Source: Solirubrobacterales bacterium
Lineage (GTDB): Bacteria; Actinomycetota; Thermoleophilia; Solirubrobacterales; 70-9
DNA length: 64,000 bases
Direction: 5' to 3'
Assembly: GCA_009691195.1 (NCBI GenBank)
Contig: SHVA01000004.1
Span: forward strand, 45,839 to 109,838
The translations under genes were made by a program, and so were the position numbers. Positions 26,191-35,821 of this stretch are shown here, piece by piece; the first letter of the stretch is position 1; each line of letters opens with the position of its first letter. A model generated the notes under the pieces. It saw only the letters and a program-made list of their open reading frames with translations, did no database searches and was not told the DNA's origin.

Positions 26191-29100
26191 CTACTGCTCG
26201 AGCGCGTCGTCGAGCCGCTCGAGGGCGATGCCGAGATGGCGGCCTTCGATCGTCGCCTGCGCGCCATCCGCCACGTCGCCGTAGCTGACCGTCGTCGCCA
26301 GGGTCTCCTCGCTCAGATAGGCCTCGTGGGCGCGCGCGGCCTCCAGCAGCTCTTCGTCGCCATCGAGCGAGAGCTCGATCCGGTCGGAGACCTCGAGCCC
26401 CGCCTGCTTGCGGGCGCCCTGGACGGCGTGGACGATCTCGCGTGCCCAGCCCTCGAGCTGGAGCTCCTCATCGAGCTCGAGTGCCAGGGCCACCGCGTGG
26501 CCGGCCTCCGCCTCCACCTGGTAGCCCTCGACCGGCTCCATCACGAGGCTGATCTCCTCGGCGCTGAGGCTGTGATCGGCTCCGTCCACGGAGATGCCGA
26601 CCTCACCGCCGTCGTCGAGCACGCGCGCAACCGTGCTCGCCTGGAGGCCCTCGACGGCCGCGGCCGCCTGTGGCATCTTGCTGCCGAAGCGGGGCCCCAG
26701 CGCACGGTAGTTCGGCTTGACCCGGTAGGAGACGAGATCGCCCTCTTCGTGAACGAACTCCAGCTCCTTGACGTTGAGCTCGGATACCACGATCTCCGAG
26801 AGCCGCTGGATCGAGTCGCGCTCGTCGTCGGAGGCGACGATCACCGCCTTGCGGAGGGGCTGGCGGACCTTGACCTTGCCGTGGGCCCGGGCAGCGCGCC
26901 CCAGCTCGACCGTGCGCCGGACGACCTCCATCTCACGCTCGAGCTCCTCGTTGCGCCGCTTGGCGTCAGGCTCGGGGAAGTCGCAGAGGTGGACGGAGTC
27001 GATGCCGTCCTTGAACTCGTCGCCGGCGCCACCCACGAGGTTGGTGTAGATCTCGTCGGACAGGAACGGCGTGAACGGCGCCAGCAGCTTCGAGACCTCG
27101 ACCAGGCAGTGGCGCAGCGTCAGGAATGCGAGGAAGTCCCCCTCCCAGAAACGGCGGCGGCTGAGGCGCAGGTACCAGTTGGAGAGGTCGTCGACGAAGT
27201 CCGCGATCGCACTGCCCGCGCTGGTGGCGTCGAAGTCGTCGAGGTCGGCGCGGACGCTCCCGATCGTGTCCTGGAGCCGGGAGATCATCCAGCGATCGAG
27301 CTCGTAGTGGTGCAGCTCGGGCTCGCCGGCGCCCGTGACCGAGATCGAGCCCCCGCTGAAGTCCTCCGGGCCGAGGCCCGCCTTGGCGGCGGCGAACTCC
27401 TCGGCGAGGTCGGGGACGATGGTGGTGGTGTTCGCGTAGAGGACCCAGAACGAGTACGTGTTCCACAGGGTCAGCAGGAACTGGCGCACGGCCTCCCCCA
27501 CCGTGTCCACCGAGAAGCGATAGCCGGCCCAGGGCTGCTGGGCGGTCAGGTAGTACCAGCGAAAGGCGTCCGCGCCGTGGCGGTCGATCACGTCGTTGGG
27601 CTCGACCACGTTGCCCTGGCTCTTCGACATCTTGCGGCCCTCGGGGTCGAGGATCAGCCCGAGGCAGACGCAGTTGCGGTAGGCGGCTTGGTCGAACAGC
27701 GTCACCGACTCGGCGTGCAGCGTGTAGAACCAGCCGCGGGTCTGGTCGATCGCCTCGCAGATGAAGTCCGCCGGGAAGCGCCGCTCGAACTCCTCCGTGT
27801 TCTCGAACGGGTGGTGGAACTGCGCGAACGGCATCGCCCCCGAGTCGAACCAGGTGTCAATCACCGCCGGGACCCGTCGCATCGACCCGTCACAGCCCTC
27901 GGCCTCGCAAGCGAAGACGACGTCGTCGATGTGGGGCCGGTGGAGGTCCTCGGGGACCTCGGCACCCCGCTCGCGGATGTCCGCGAGCGAGCCGGCGCAG
28001 AAGCGCTGGTCGCAGTCCTTGGCGTCGCACTCCCAGATCGGCAGCGGGGTCCCCCAGTAACGGTCGCGGGAGAGCGCCCAGTCGACATTGCCCTCGAGCC
28101 ACTTGCCGAAGCGCCCATCCTTGATGTGCCCGGGGTGCCAGCCGATCTCCTCGTTGGCCGCGAGCATCCGCTCCTTGACCTGGCTGGTGGCCACGTACCA
28201 GCTCGACTTCGCGTAGTAGAGGAGCCGCGTGTCGCAGCGCCAGCAGTGGGGATAGGCGTGCTCGTAGATCTCCTCCCTGTAGAGGAGTCCACGCCCTCGC
28301 AGGCTCTCGATCAGCCCAGCGGTCAGCTCGGGATCCTCGACGAAGCGACCCTCAAAGCCCGTCACCCGGCCGTCGAAGCTGCCGTCGAGCTTGACGGGGT
28401 TGTAGAGGGTCCCGTGCTGTGTGGGGTCAAAGATGTCGTTGGCGGCGGCCACCGCGTAGTCGTCTTCACCGAACGCCGGTGCGATATGGACGACGCCGGT
28501 GCCGTCGTCGGTCGTGACGAAATCGCCTGCGAGAACGGGGAAACCGCCCGGCTCGCGATCGGAGAGCTTGAAGACCGGTCCCCTGTAGCGCCGCCCCACC
28601 AGCTCAGAGCCGGGGATCCGGTCCACTATCTCGCCACCTTCCCCGAGGACCTTCTCGACCAGCGGCTCGGCAAGAATCAGGATTTCGCCATCCTTGCGAA
28701 CCCGCGCGTAGGTGACCTCCGGCGCCACCGCAACCGCCTCGTTGCCGGGCAGGGTCCAGGGCGTGGTCGTCCAGACCAGCAGCGACTCCCCATCGCCTGA
28801 GTCCAGCAACGGAAAGCGGACGTAGACGGAGGGGTCCTCGACGTCGTGGTAGCCGAGCGCCACCTCGTGGGAGGAGAGGGCGGTGCCGCAGCGGGGGCAG
28901 TAGGGCACGACCTTGTGCCCCTCGTAGAGGCGGTCCTCGTCCCACATCTTCCGCAGTGCCCACCAGACGGACTCGATGTAGTCGTTGTCCATCGTCACGT
29001 AGGGGTTCTCGAGGTCGATCCAGAACCCGATCCGCTCGGTCAGCTTGTTCCAGTCCTCGACGTAGCGGAAGACCGAGTCGCGGCAGCGCGCGTTGAACTC

Positions 29101-29448
29101 GGCGATGCCGTACTCCTCGATCTCTGCCTTGGAGCCGATCCCCAGCTCCTTCTCCACCTCCAGCTCGACGGGCAGGCCGTGGCAGTCCCAACCGGCCTTG
29201 CGGGGCACGTAGTGGCCGCACATCGCCTTGTAGCGCGGGTAGATGTCCTTGAAGACGCGGGCGAGGACATGGTGGGAGCCGGGCCGCCCGTTGGCGGTCG
29301 GCGGGCCCTCGTAGAAGCTCCAGAGGGGTGAGCCCTCCCTCATCGCCAGCTGGCGGTCGAAGACCTGGCGCTCGCGCCAGCGCTCGAGCACGCCCTGCTC
29401 GAGCTCGGGGAAGAGCTGCTTGGGGTCGACCGGGCGAAAACCGCTCAT
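26191..29448 (-). CDS. ileS: Isoleucyl-tRNA synthetase with GxHH signature
   Basis: 1,085-residue class Ia synthetase of the long (type 2) group. The ATP-binding signature reads GPPTANGRPGSHHVLAR: residues 57-60 are G-S-H-H (codons 29280 to 29269) where HxGH is usual. The KMSKS loop RKMSKSQGNVVEP is normal at about residue 607, and an editing domain and anticodon-binding C-terminal region are present. GxHH IleRS2 enzymes have been described as hyper-resistant to mupirocin. ATG 29448 has TAGAAT seven bases upstream. A MarR-like gene ends 42 bases upstream and a HAD gene follows. Confidence 0.95.
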   Translation of the reverse strand: MSGFRPVDPKQLFPELEQGVLERWRERQVFDRQLAMREGSPLWSFYEGPPTANGRPGSHHVLARVFKDIYPRYKAMCGHYVPRKAGWDCHGLPVELEVEKELGIGSKAEIEEYGIAEFNARCRDSVFRYVEDWNKLTERIGFWIDLENPYVTMDNDYIESVWWALRKMWDEDRLYEGHKVVPYCPRCGTALSSHEVALGYHDVEDPSVYVRFPLLDSGDGESLLVWTTTPWTLPGNEAVAVAPEVTYARVRKDGEILILAEPLVEKVLGEGGEIVDRIPGSELVGRRYRGPVFKLSDREPGGFPVLAGDFVTTDDGTGVVHIAPAFGEDDYAVAAANDIFDPTQHGTLYNPVKLDGSFDGRVTGFEGRFVEDPELTAGLIESLRGRGLLYREEIYEHAYPHCWRCDTRLLYYAKSSWYVATSQVKERMLAANEEIGWHPGHIKDGRFGKWLEGNVDWALSRDRYWGTPLPIWECDAKDCDQRFCAGSLADIRERGAEVPEDLHRPHIDDVVFACEAEGCDGSMRRVPAVIDTWFDSGAMPFAQFHHPFENTEEFERRFPADFICEAIDQTRGWFYTLHAESVTLFDQAAYRNCVCLGLILDPEGRKMSKSQGNVVEPNDVIDRHGADAFRWYYLTAQQPWAGYRFSVDTVGEAVRQFLLTLWNTYSFWVLYANTTTIVPDLAEEFAAAKAGLGPEDFSGGSISVTGAGEPELHHYELDRWMISRLQDTIGSVRADLDDFDATSAGSAIADFVDDLSNWYLRLSRRRFWEGDFLAFLTLRHCLVEVSKLLAPFTPFLSDEIYTNLVGGAGDEFKDGIDSVHLCDFPEPDAKRRNEELEREMEVVRRTVELGRAARAHGKVKVRQPLRKAVIVASDDERDSIQRLSEIVVSELNVKELEFVHEEGDLVSYRVKPNYRALGPRFGSKMPQAAAAVEGLQASTVARVLDDGGEVGISVDGADHSLSAEEISLVMEPVEGYQVEAEAGHAVALALELDEELQLEGWAREIVHAVQGARKQAGLEVSDRIELSLDGDEELLEAARAHEAYLSEETLATTVSYGDVADGAQATIEGRHLGIALERLDDALEQ

Positions 29449-29490
29449 GGCGGCGATTCTACGAGCGGGCCGCGATCAGCCTGGTCGCGG

Positions 29491-29940
29491 CTAGGCAGCC
29501 TTGTCCAGCTTGCGGCAGATCTCGGCCAGCTGGCGCTTCTCGGCCTCGTCCAGGGTGTTGAAGGCCTCGCGGACGCGGTCCGCGTGGCTCGGGAACGCGT
29601 GCGTGACCAAGTTCCGCCCCGCCGGCGTGAGGTCGACGGCGACAGCGCGGCGATCGCTCTCCAGCCGCCTGCGCTGCACGAAGCCGCGCGACTCGAGCGT
29701 GTCGAGCACCTCGGTCGCGGTCGCCTTGGAGGCGCCGAGCCTGCGGCGGATCGTCCGCAGCTCCAGCTCCCCACCGGCGCTGGTCAACAGCACCAGCATC
29801 GCGAACCCCGTGGCCGAGACGCCGACGCGATCGAGGTCGGCCGCGAGCCGGCGCGTCAGCGTCGCCTCGGCCTTGACCAGCGCCTCCAGCGCGCGATGCG
29901 CGAGCGGATCGGATACTCGCAGCGGCACGGGGTCGCTCAC
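29491..29940 (-). CDS. MarR-family transcriptional regulator
   Basis: About 149 residues. The winged helix-turn-helix is visible in LELRTIRRRLGASKATATEVLDTL and the wing in FVQRRRLESDRRAVAVDLTPAGR, with N- and C-terminal dimerisation helices. The start GTG 29940 is chosen as the first codon matching the family (VSDPVPLRV...), with TAACTT eight bases upstream. It is divergent from a GT4 gene and 42 bases upstream of ileS in the same direction, so it may control either. Ligand unknown. Confidence 0.88.
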   Translation of the reverse strand: MSDPVPLRVSDPLAHRALEALVKAEATLTRRLAADLDRVGVSATGFAMLVLLTSAGGELELRTIRRRLGASKATATEVLDTLESRGFVQRRRLESDRRAVAVDLTPAGRNLVTHAFPSHADRVREAFNTLDEAEKRQLAEICRKLDKAA

Positions 29941-30002
29941 GGTTGTTGAAGTTATGGGGTGGGGCGGACGAATCTCGGGTGGCCGCGTACGATCTCCGCC
30001 CC

Positions 30003-31196
30003 GTGGAACGACCCTCGATCCTCTGGATCGTCTCCTACCTCCGTCACCCCTCCGGCAACGCCGAGGAGGCACGCACCTTCCTGCGCGCGCTCGACCTCGC
30101 CGGCGGCGAGCCCGCGGCGATGGAGCTGGGCACGAGGGGCAGGGAGACCGTGAGCGACGGCAGGACCGTGGCCCTCGAGCACGAGACGCTCGAGGCGGTG
30201 GTCCGCGCCTTCGAGCGCGAGCCGCGAGAGCCGCTGGTGGCCGTCCACGCCTACACCCCCCGCGCCGAGCGCCGCTTCACCCACCCCGGTGCCGCGAACG
30301 TCGCCCGCGCCATGTTCGAGACCGATCGGCTGCCCGAGGGATGGGCGTTGCTGCTCGCCGAGCGCGACGCCGTCTGGGTCCCCTCGCGCCACACCCGCGA
30401 CGTGTTCGCCGCCGCCGGGGTCCCCGAATCCAAGCTCTCGATCCTCGGGGAGACGCTCGACTTCGAGCGCTTCAAGCCCGGCGCCGCCGAGCCGCTCGAG
30501 CTGGACGCACCAGACGGGCATTTCGTCTTCCTCAGCAACTTTGACTTCTCCGAGAGGAAGGGGTGGCGCCAGCTGCTTCAGGCATGGGCGCGCGCCTTCG
30601 ACGCGAACGACCCCGTCTGCCTGGTGTTGAAGACGTTGTCGGTGGCGCGCTGGGACGAGGACTATGTGCGGGAGCGGATCCGCCACTACGTCGAGGGGAA
30701 GCTCGGGAATGACGCCGACCGCCTGGCGCCGATCGTGATCCGCTCCGAGCGGATGAGCGCTGCCGACGTGCCCCGCCTCTACGCCGGTGCGGACGCCTAC
30801 GTCTCGCCCAGCCGCGGAGAGGCGTGGGGGCGGACCTACATGGAGGCGATGGCGATGGGGCTGCCGACCGTGGGCTCGGACTGGAGCGGAAACCTCGACT
30901 TCATGGACGGCGAGGACTGCTGGCTGGTGCCCGGCGAGCTGGTCCCGGTCGCCGGGGACGCGGAGGTCGTCGACGAGCTCTACCGCGGCCACCGCTGGTT
31001 CGAGGCCGACGTCGACTCGCTGGCCGAGGCGCTGCGGGAGATCGCCTCTGACCCGGCCGCGGCCCGCGCCCGCGCCGCGCCCGCGCGCGAGCGCCTGCTC
31101 GCAACCTGGGGCGAGGGGCCGATCGCGAAGCGGATCGCCGAGCTCGCCGAGGACGCCCTCGACGCCGCTCAGTCGCCCGAGTCGGCCTCGGCGTAG
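30003..31196 (+). CDS. GT4-family glycosyltransferase
   Basis: About 397 residues with the GT-B fold. The donor-binding C-terminal half shows FVFLSNFDFSERKGWRQLL, PRLYAGADAYVSPSRGEAWG and EAMAMGLPTVGSDWSGN, the last containing the E-x7-like retaining signature. No signal or membrane helix. The GTG 30003 follows TACGAT by nine bases. The 3' end overlaps the convergent nucleotidyltransferase-like gene by 28 bases. It borders a glycan-export-like cluster on the other strand. Donor and acceptor sugars unknown. Confidence 0.85.
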   Translation: MERPSILWIVSYLRHPSGNAEEARTFLRALDLAGGEPAAMELGTRGRETVSDGRTVALEHETLEAVVRAFEREPREPLVAVHAYTPRAERRFTHPGAANVARAMFETDRLPEGWALLLAERDAVWVPSRHTRDVFAAAGVPESKLSILGETLDFERFKPGAAEPLELDAPDGHFVFLSNFDFSERKGWRQLLQAWARAFDANDPVCLVLKTLSVARWDEDYVRERIRHYVEGKLGNDADRLAPIVIRSERMSAADVPRLYAGADAYVSPSRGEAWGRTYMEAMAMGLPTVGSDWSGNLDFMDGEDCWLVPGELVPVAGDAEVVDELYRGHRWFEADVDSLAEALREIASDPAAARARAAPARERLLATWGEGPIAKRIAELAEDALDAAQSPESASA

Positions 31197-32623
31197 GCCG
31201 GCAGCCCCTCGACGACGCGCCGCAGGGGGCCGACCACGCCGGGAGGCGGGTCCTCCCCGCCCTCGCGAACGACCCGGTAGCTCTCGAACGCCGGCCCGAC
31301 GGCCTCCGCCTCGGCTCCGCCCCGGGCCTCGAGATTCCGGCAGGTCGCGGCGACGGTCAGCGGAAGCTCGGGCGAGCCGGACTCGAGGCTCTCCCAGAAG
31401 AGCCCCGCGCGGGCGGCCGTCAGCAGCTTGGCGATGGCGCGGGTGCTGGGCCAGGCGGCATCCCCCTCGCCGTCGAGCCACTCGCGGGCCGTCGGCCGGC
31501 CGAACTGCTCACGCGACTCCCGCTCGAGCCAGCCCGAGTGCTCCCCCACCGCCCGGCGGGCCCAGTCGCCCGCCGACCACCCCGCCACCTCGGGAAAGGA
31601 CGCCGACGGCGCTCCCTCCGTCAGCGCGAACGAGACGGGGTCGGTCAGCCGGGACTGGACCGCGCGCAGGATCCCCCCGCGCCATACGTCGGTGACGGGC
31701 AGCACCATCAACTCGTCGTGGCGGATGGCGGGAGTGACGCCGGCAGTGGCTCTGCCCGCAGCTTCGACGAGGGCGTCCGGCTCGACGCCGGCTCCGTGGA
31801 TGAGGGCGAGCGCCTCGTCGGGAAACGAGGGCACGACGAGGGCGCGCCAGTCGCCGAAGGGCAGCGCGCCCTCGCGCCGGGGAAGCAGCTCGTCCCCTCC
31901 GGCTCCGCCGAGCCGCACCTCGGTGCGCGGGGCACCGGCGAGCTCATGATCGATCAGCTCGGCGATCCGGCCCGAAAGCGACGCGAGATGGGGCAGGAAG
32001 GTCGCGAGGCGAGGTGCCGGCGCCCGCGGCAACCGGTCCAGCAGCGCCAGCGCGTCCCACGTCGCGGACTCCATAAAGGGCGCCGCGCCGGCCGCCTGCT
32101 CGAGCAGCTCCCTCCTCGGGGCCGGAGGGGCCATCCCCGCCAGCGTGAGCCAGATCCGTGCCGGCTCCGAGACCATCTTCACGCAGGAGTAGGCGCTCCA
32201 GGGAGCCCCGGGGCTCGCCAGGGCGTCGAAGGCGGTGCGCCACCAGAACTGCAGCTCGAGCCAGGCCGCGATCCGGAGCTGCTGGCGGTCCCGGGACGGC
32301 GCGGCGGGACGGCGCTCGGCTCCCGCCAGCAGCCGCCAGTCCGCGCCGGGGCCCTGGAGGCCCGGCCGGGCTCGAATCTCGGCGTCGTCGTGAGGGGGCT
32401 CGGGGCCGAACATCGCGGCGCGGCCGGATGCCGGGTCTGAGCCGAGGCCGAACTCGAGAATCGACGGAGAGGCCGCCGCGAGCTCACCGTCCTCGTAGAA
32501 GCAGACGTCCGGCAGCATCCACCGGCCGCCGGGCAGGCGGCGCCCGAAGCGCTGCCAGCGCTGCTTGACTCGCTCGTGCTCAGGCCCTCGGCCGTCGGGG
32601 CCCTCGGGCACCACCACGGCCAT
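31169..32623 (-). CDS. Nucleotidyltransferase-like protein, true start unclear
   Basis: The first ATG (32623) gives 484 residues, but the conserved nucleotidyltransferase motif lies just before it: SGASNDLVPGYSDLDMAVVV, with the DxD at 32624-32632. The frame stays open upstream to a stop near 33038 yet holds no ATG, GTG or TTG there, so the real start is unorthodox (for example ACG at 32806 just after the GT4 stop) or the sequence has an error. The remainder is helical with WLELQFWWRTAFDAL and EPARIWLTLAG, resembling MNT-type domains with a helical bundle. It lies between two glycosyltransferase genes and belongs with the minus-strand glycan cluster. Activity not proven. Confidence 0.65.
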   Translation of the reverse strand: MAVVVPEGPDGRGPEHERVKQRWQRFGRRLPGGRWMLPDVCFYEDGELAAASPSILEFGLGSDPASGRAAMFGPEPPHDDAEIRARPGLQGPGADWRLLAGAERRPAAPSRDRQQLRIAAWLELQFWWRTAFDALASPGAPWSAYSCVKMVSEPARIWLTLAGMAPPAPRRELLEQAAGAAPFMESATWDALALLDRLPRAPAPRLATFLPHLASLSGRIAELIDHELAGAPRTEVRLGGAGGDELLPRREGALPFGDWRALVVPSFPDEALALIHGAGVEPDALVEAAGRATAGVTPAIRHDELMVLPVTDVWRGGILRAVQSRLTDPVSFALTEGAPSASFPEVAGWSAGDWARRAVGEHSGWLERESREQFGRPTAREWLDGEGDAAWPSTRAIAKLLTAARAGLFWESLESGSPELPLTVAATCRNLEARGGAEAEAVGPAFESYRVVREGGEDPPPGVVGPLRRVVEGLPAYAEADSGD

Positions 32624-32807
32624 GTCGAGATCGGAGTAGCCGGGGACAAGATCATTCGAGGCGCCGCTGCGCGCGAGGTAGACGGCGGCGCCCGGAGTGC
32701 CACGACGCAGAAACGAGGCGGACAGGCGTGCGACGGCCCGGTAGGCGGGGAGCGCCAGGGGCCGCAGGGGGCCCGCCGCGGCCCGGGTGAGCGCCCGCCG
32801 GACCGTC

Positions 32808-34016
32808 TCAGCCGCCCGGGTGCGCGAGCTCCCCGGCGAGGATGCGCTCGAGTCCCGCGATGAAGCGCTGCTCGGAGAAGCGCTCGGCCGAGGCCCGGGC
32901 GAGCTCTGGCTCGGGCTCTCGGCCCAGCACCGACCCGATGCCCTCGGCGAACGAGGCGGCGGTCCATTCGCGCTCGACCAGCACCCCCGTCCGCGGGTCG
33001 CCGACGATTTCGAGCGCCCCGCCCTCGGCGGGGGCGATCACTGGCGTGCCGCAGGACTGCGCCTCGGCCATCACCAGGCCGAACTCCTCGACGTTGGGGG
33101 AGATCAGGGCCCGGGCCGAGCGGTAGCGCCGACGCAGCTCCTCGTCGTCTACCTGGCCGACCACCTCCAGCTCTCCCGGCCGGGCGAGGGCTCGCAGCTC
33201 CTCGAGGCGGGGGCCGCTTCCGACGATGACCAGGCGCTCCCCGGCGCGCCGCGCCGCCTCGACCGCGATGTCGATCCGCTTCTGGGCGACAAGGCGGCTG
33301 ACGAGCAGCAACCCCGAGCGCGGCTCGGTCCCGGGGGTGAAGAAGTCCGTCCGCACCGAAGGAGGGAGCACCTGCGCGGACCGCCCGACGTGGCGCTCGA
33401 TCTCGGCCGCGGCCCAGACGGAGTTGGCGACGATCAGGTCCGGGCGCCGCATCAGCCGGCGGTTGTGGGCGCGAAGCGCCGGCCGCGCCGCGCGGATCAG
33501 CGGTCGCAGGAAGCGGGGGTTCGCCTGCACGTAGTCATCACTGCGAGGCGGAAACAGGGAGGGCGCCGCGCCGCAGACGTAGGCGACGTGCCGGGTGCCC
33601 GCCGAGAGCCGGGGGGCGAGGCTCCAGCCATGGGAGCAGAGCGAGAGGAGCACCGCCGCGCCCTCGACCCGCACCCGCGACATCCGTTGCGCGTAGATGG
33701 GGCCGAGGAAGTGGCTCTTGGTGCCCCGTGACCGGACCTTGGTGAAACCCTGCTGCTCGGCGGGGGGAGCCCCGGGCTGGCGAACGTCGAGCAGATATGA
33801 GCGGGCGGCGGGAAAACGGGCGAGGATCGCGTCGCGGACGCGCTCCGTACCGCCGATCGCGGAGGCGTCCTCGCAGACAAGCACGAGGCCGGCGCCGCCC
33901 GATCCGAGCCGCCGCAGGGCGTCCTCGGCGGGCGGCCGCCCAGCATCGGTCGTTTTCTCGTAGGAACCCCCGTGATCCCGGCTCTGGATCCCTGGACCCG
34001 CCGTCGCTGTCTCCAT
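32808..34016 (-). CDS. GT4-family glycosyltransferase
   Basis: 402-residue GT-B glycosyltransferase. Near the N-terminus GGTERVRDAILARF; the C-terminal half has LLLVSRLVAQKRIDIAVEAA, LVIVGSGPRLEEL, YRSARALISPNVEEFGLVMAEAQSCGTPVIA, a standard GT4 donor site. ATG 34016 is preferred to the GTG just before it; AAGGCT is seven bases upstream. It is 11 bases downstream of the HPrK-like gene in the same operon. The stop TGA lies close to the likely start of the nucleotidyltransferase-like gene. Sugar specificity unknown. Confidence 0.87.
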   Translation of the reverse strand: METATAGPGIQSRDHGGSYEKTTDAGRPPAEDALRRLGSGGAGLVLVCEDASAIGGTERVRDAILARFPAARSYLLDVRQPGAPPAEQQGFTKVRSRGTKSHFLGPIYAQRMSRVRVEGAAVLLSLCSHGWSLAPRLSAGTRHVAYVCGAAPSLFPPRSDDYVQANPRFLRPLIRAARPALRAHNRRLMRRPDLIVANSVWAAAEIERHVGRSAQVLPPSVRTDFFTPGTEPRSGLLLVSRLVAQKRIDIAVEAARRAGERLVIVGSGPRLEELRALARPGELEVVGQVDDEELRRRYRSARALISPNVEEFGLVMAEAQSCGTPVIAPAEGGALEIVGDPRTGVLVEREWTAASFAEGIGSVLGREPEPELARASAERFSEQRFIAGLERILAGELAHPGG

Positions 34017-34027
34017 CACGACAAGCC

Positions 34028-35077
34028 TTATTCCGCCTCGAGCAGAGGCAGGAGCGCCTCCCAGTTCCGGTCGTGATCGCGGCCCAGGGTCAGTTCCCAG
34101 ACCCGCGCGCGGGAGAGGGCGGCGGCGCAGCAGGCCGCCCGGGTCGCGCCGGCGCCGGCCTGGCCGAGGGTGTCCCTCATGCCGCGTTGGAGCACGAACT
34201 CCATCCCCTGATAGAGGCCGATCCCGACAACGGCCTCGCGAAGCAGGGGGCCGACCGCGCGCCCGCGGCCGACCGGCTCGAGGCTTGCATCGCCGCCGAG
34301 CGAGCGGCGGCCGATCACCAGGTGGCGCAGGGGCAGGGGCTTGGGCTGGATCCGGTCGCGGAACGCGTCCACGTCGAGCAGCAGCTTGGGATGGAACTCC
34401 ATTCGCTCGATCCGCCGGACGTGCTCGGGGGGCAGGTCCGGCGCGTCGCTCTCGTTGACCCCGACGCGGAGCGGGAAGGGATGGAGCCGGCCGCGTTTGT
34501 CGATCAGGGGGGAATCCTCGGACAGGATCCGGACCCCGTCGGCGCGCAGCGCCCTCAGCGCCAGCGTGCTCTTGCCTCCGCCAGAGGGAAGCATCACCGC
34601 GACGGCGCCCTTCGCGCCGCTGATGCCGAGCGCGTGCAGGCGCGGGGTGCGCCGCCGGTCGAGGTGCCCGCCGATCGACGAGAGCAGGAACAGATAGGCC
34701 GCCTCGTGGACGAGATGAGGGTCGGTCCCCTGGACGACGAGGCTGCCCCGCTCGCGATCGAGGATCGACAGCGCCCGCCCGAAGTAGTCGATGATCGTCA
34801 GCGACCCCTGCCGGTAGACGACGTTGCGCGGCGTCACGAAGGAGGCGACGACCTCGCCGAAGGCGGCGAAGTCCGGCGGCCGGCGCTCGACCCGGACTTC
34901 GAGCTGGGTGGGGCCGGGGTCGGAGGTCTCATACCAGGCGAAGTCACGGCGGATCGACTCGACCACCTCCGGCCAATCGCCGGCGACCGTCGCGCGCAGC
35001 CCGAGCACATCAATCCAGGCGCGCGAGAGCATCGTCGACTCGCTCGCCACCCCCGCCATCTCGGGAGAATCGGTCAC
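34028..35077 (-). CDS. HPr kinase-like protein
   Basis: 349 residues of the HprK-related kinase type. After an ~140-residue N-terminal domain, LHALGISGAKGAVAVMLPSG leads into the P-loop PSGGGKST (164-171). RILSEDSPLI follows where HPr kinases have the acidic catalytic residues. There is no PTS gene nearby, so HPr is an unlikely substrate. Relatives occur beside exopolysaccharide, exosortase or lasso-peptide genes and phosphorylate small metabolites or peptides. Start GTG 35077 has TAAGTT six bases upstream, overlapping the stop of the ABC ATPase gene. Catalytic activity is inferred. Confidence 0.8.
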   Translation of the reverse strand: MTDSPEMAGVASESTMLSRAWIDVLGLRATVAGDWPEVVESIRRDFAWYETSDPGPTQLEVRVERRPPDFAAFGEVVASFVTPRNVVYRQGSLTIIDYFGRALSILDRERGSLVVQGTDPHLVHEAAYLFLLSSIGGHLDRRRTPRLHALGISGAKGAVAVMLPSGGGKSTLALRALRADGVRILSEDSPLIDKRGRLHPFPLRVGVNESDAPDLPPEHVRRIERMEFHPKLLLDVDAFRDRIQPKPLPLRHLVIGRRSLGGDASLEPVGRGRAVGPLLREAVVGIGLYQGMEFVLQRGMRDTLGQAGAGATRAACCAAALSRARVWELTLGRDHDRNWEALLPLLEAE

Positions 35078-35086
35078 CGGGGGAAC

Positions 35087-35821
35087 TTAGCCTTCGGAAA
35101 GGTCTCGGGGCCCCAGGTATGCGCGGCGGACATCGTGGAACGAGCCATCCCCCACCACAGCGCCATCGCGAAGCAGGATCGCCCGCTCGCAGAGGCGGTG
35201 CAGCAGCGGGTGGTCGTGGCCGGCCGCCACCACGATCCCGCCCGCATCGAGCAGCGCCTTCGCGCGCTCCTCGACGAAATCCCGGAACTCGTGGTCGAGC
35301 GCCTCGTGCACCTCGTCGAGCAGGAGGATGCCCGGCTCGAGCTCCTCGGCGACGGCGAACCCGAGCCTGGCCCTCATCCCCTGCGAGTAGCTGGCCACGG
35401 GCTTGTTGAAGGCGTCGCCGACCTTGACGCGCTGCTCGATCCCGGGGACGGCCTCCAAGGCGCCCGCTCGCGACAGCCCCGCGAGCACGCCGAGCAGCTC
35501 GGTGTTCTCCTTGCCGGTCAGCACCGGCATCAGGCCGGCGTCAACCGAGAGCAGGGAGCCGATGCGGCCGCTGACGCCGATGGCGCCCTCATCGGGCTCG
35601 ATCACGCCGGCGAGCACGCGCAGCAGGGTCGTCTTGCCCGAGCCGCTGGGGCCGATCAGGGCGACGCCCTCGCCGCGGCCGATCTTGAAGTCGACGTCGC
35701 GAAGGGCCCACTTCTCGGTCACGCCGCGGCGGATCCGGGCCACGCTGGGACTGACCTGGCGGCTGAGGCGGTCGAAGAGGAAGCGGACGCCGATGTCCCT
35801 GCCGTGAAGCCCTGCGTCCAT
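35087..35821 (-). CDS. Wzt/TagH-like polysaccharide ABC transporter ATPase
   Basis: 244 residues. Walker A GPSGSGKT (57-64), signature SYSQGMRARLGFA in place of LSGGQ as usual in capsule/O-antigen/teichoic-acid exporters, Walker B ILLLDEVHEALD and H-loop His202. There is no C-terminal carbohydrate-binding domain, unlike some Wzt proteins. The ATG overlaps the permease stop by one base (TGATG), so the pair is translationally coupled. It powers export across the cytoplasmic membrane, probably of a lipid-linked glycan. Confidence 0.9.
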   Translation of the reverse strand: MDAGLHGRDIGVRFLFDRLSRQVSPSVARIRRGVTEKWALRDVDFKIGRGEGVALIGPSGSGKTTLLRVLAGVIEPDEGAIGVSGRIGSLLSVDAGLMPVLTGKENTELLGVLAGLSRAGALEAVPGIEQRVKVGDAFNKPVASYSQGMRARLGFAVAEELEPGILLLDEVHEALDHEFRDFVEERAKALLDAGGIVVAAGHDHPLLHRLCERAILLRDGAVVGDGSFHDVRRAYLGPRDLSEG

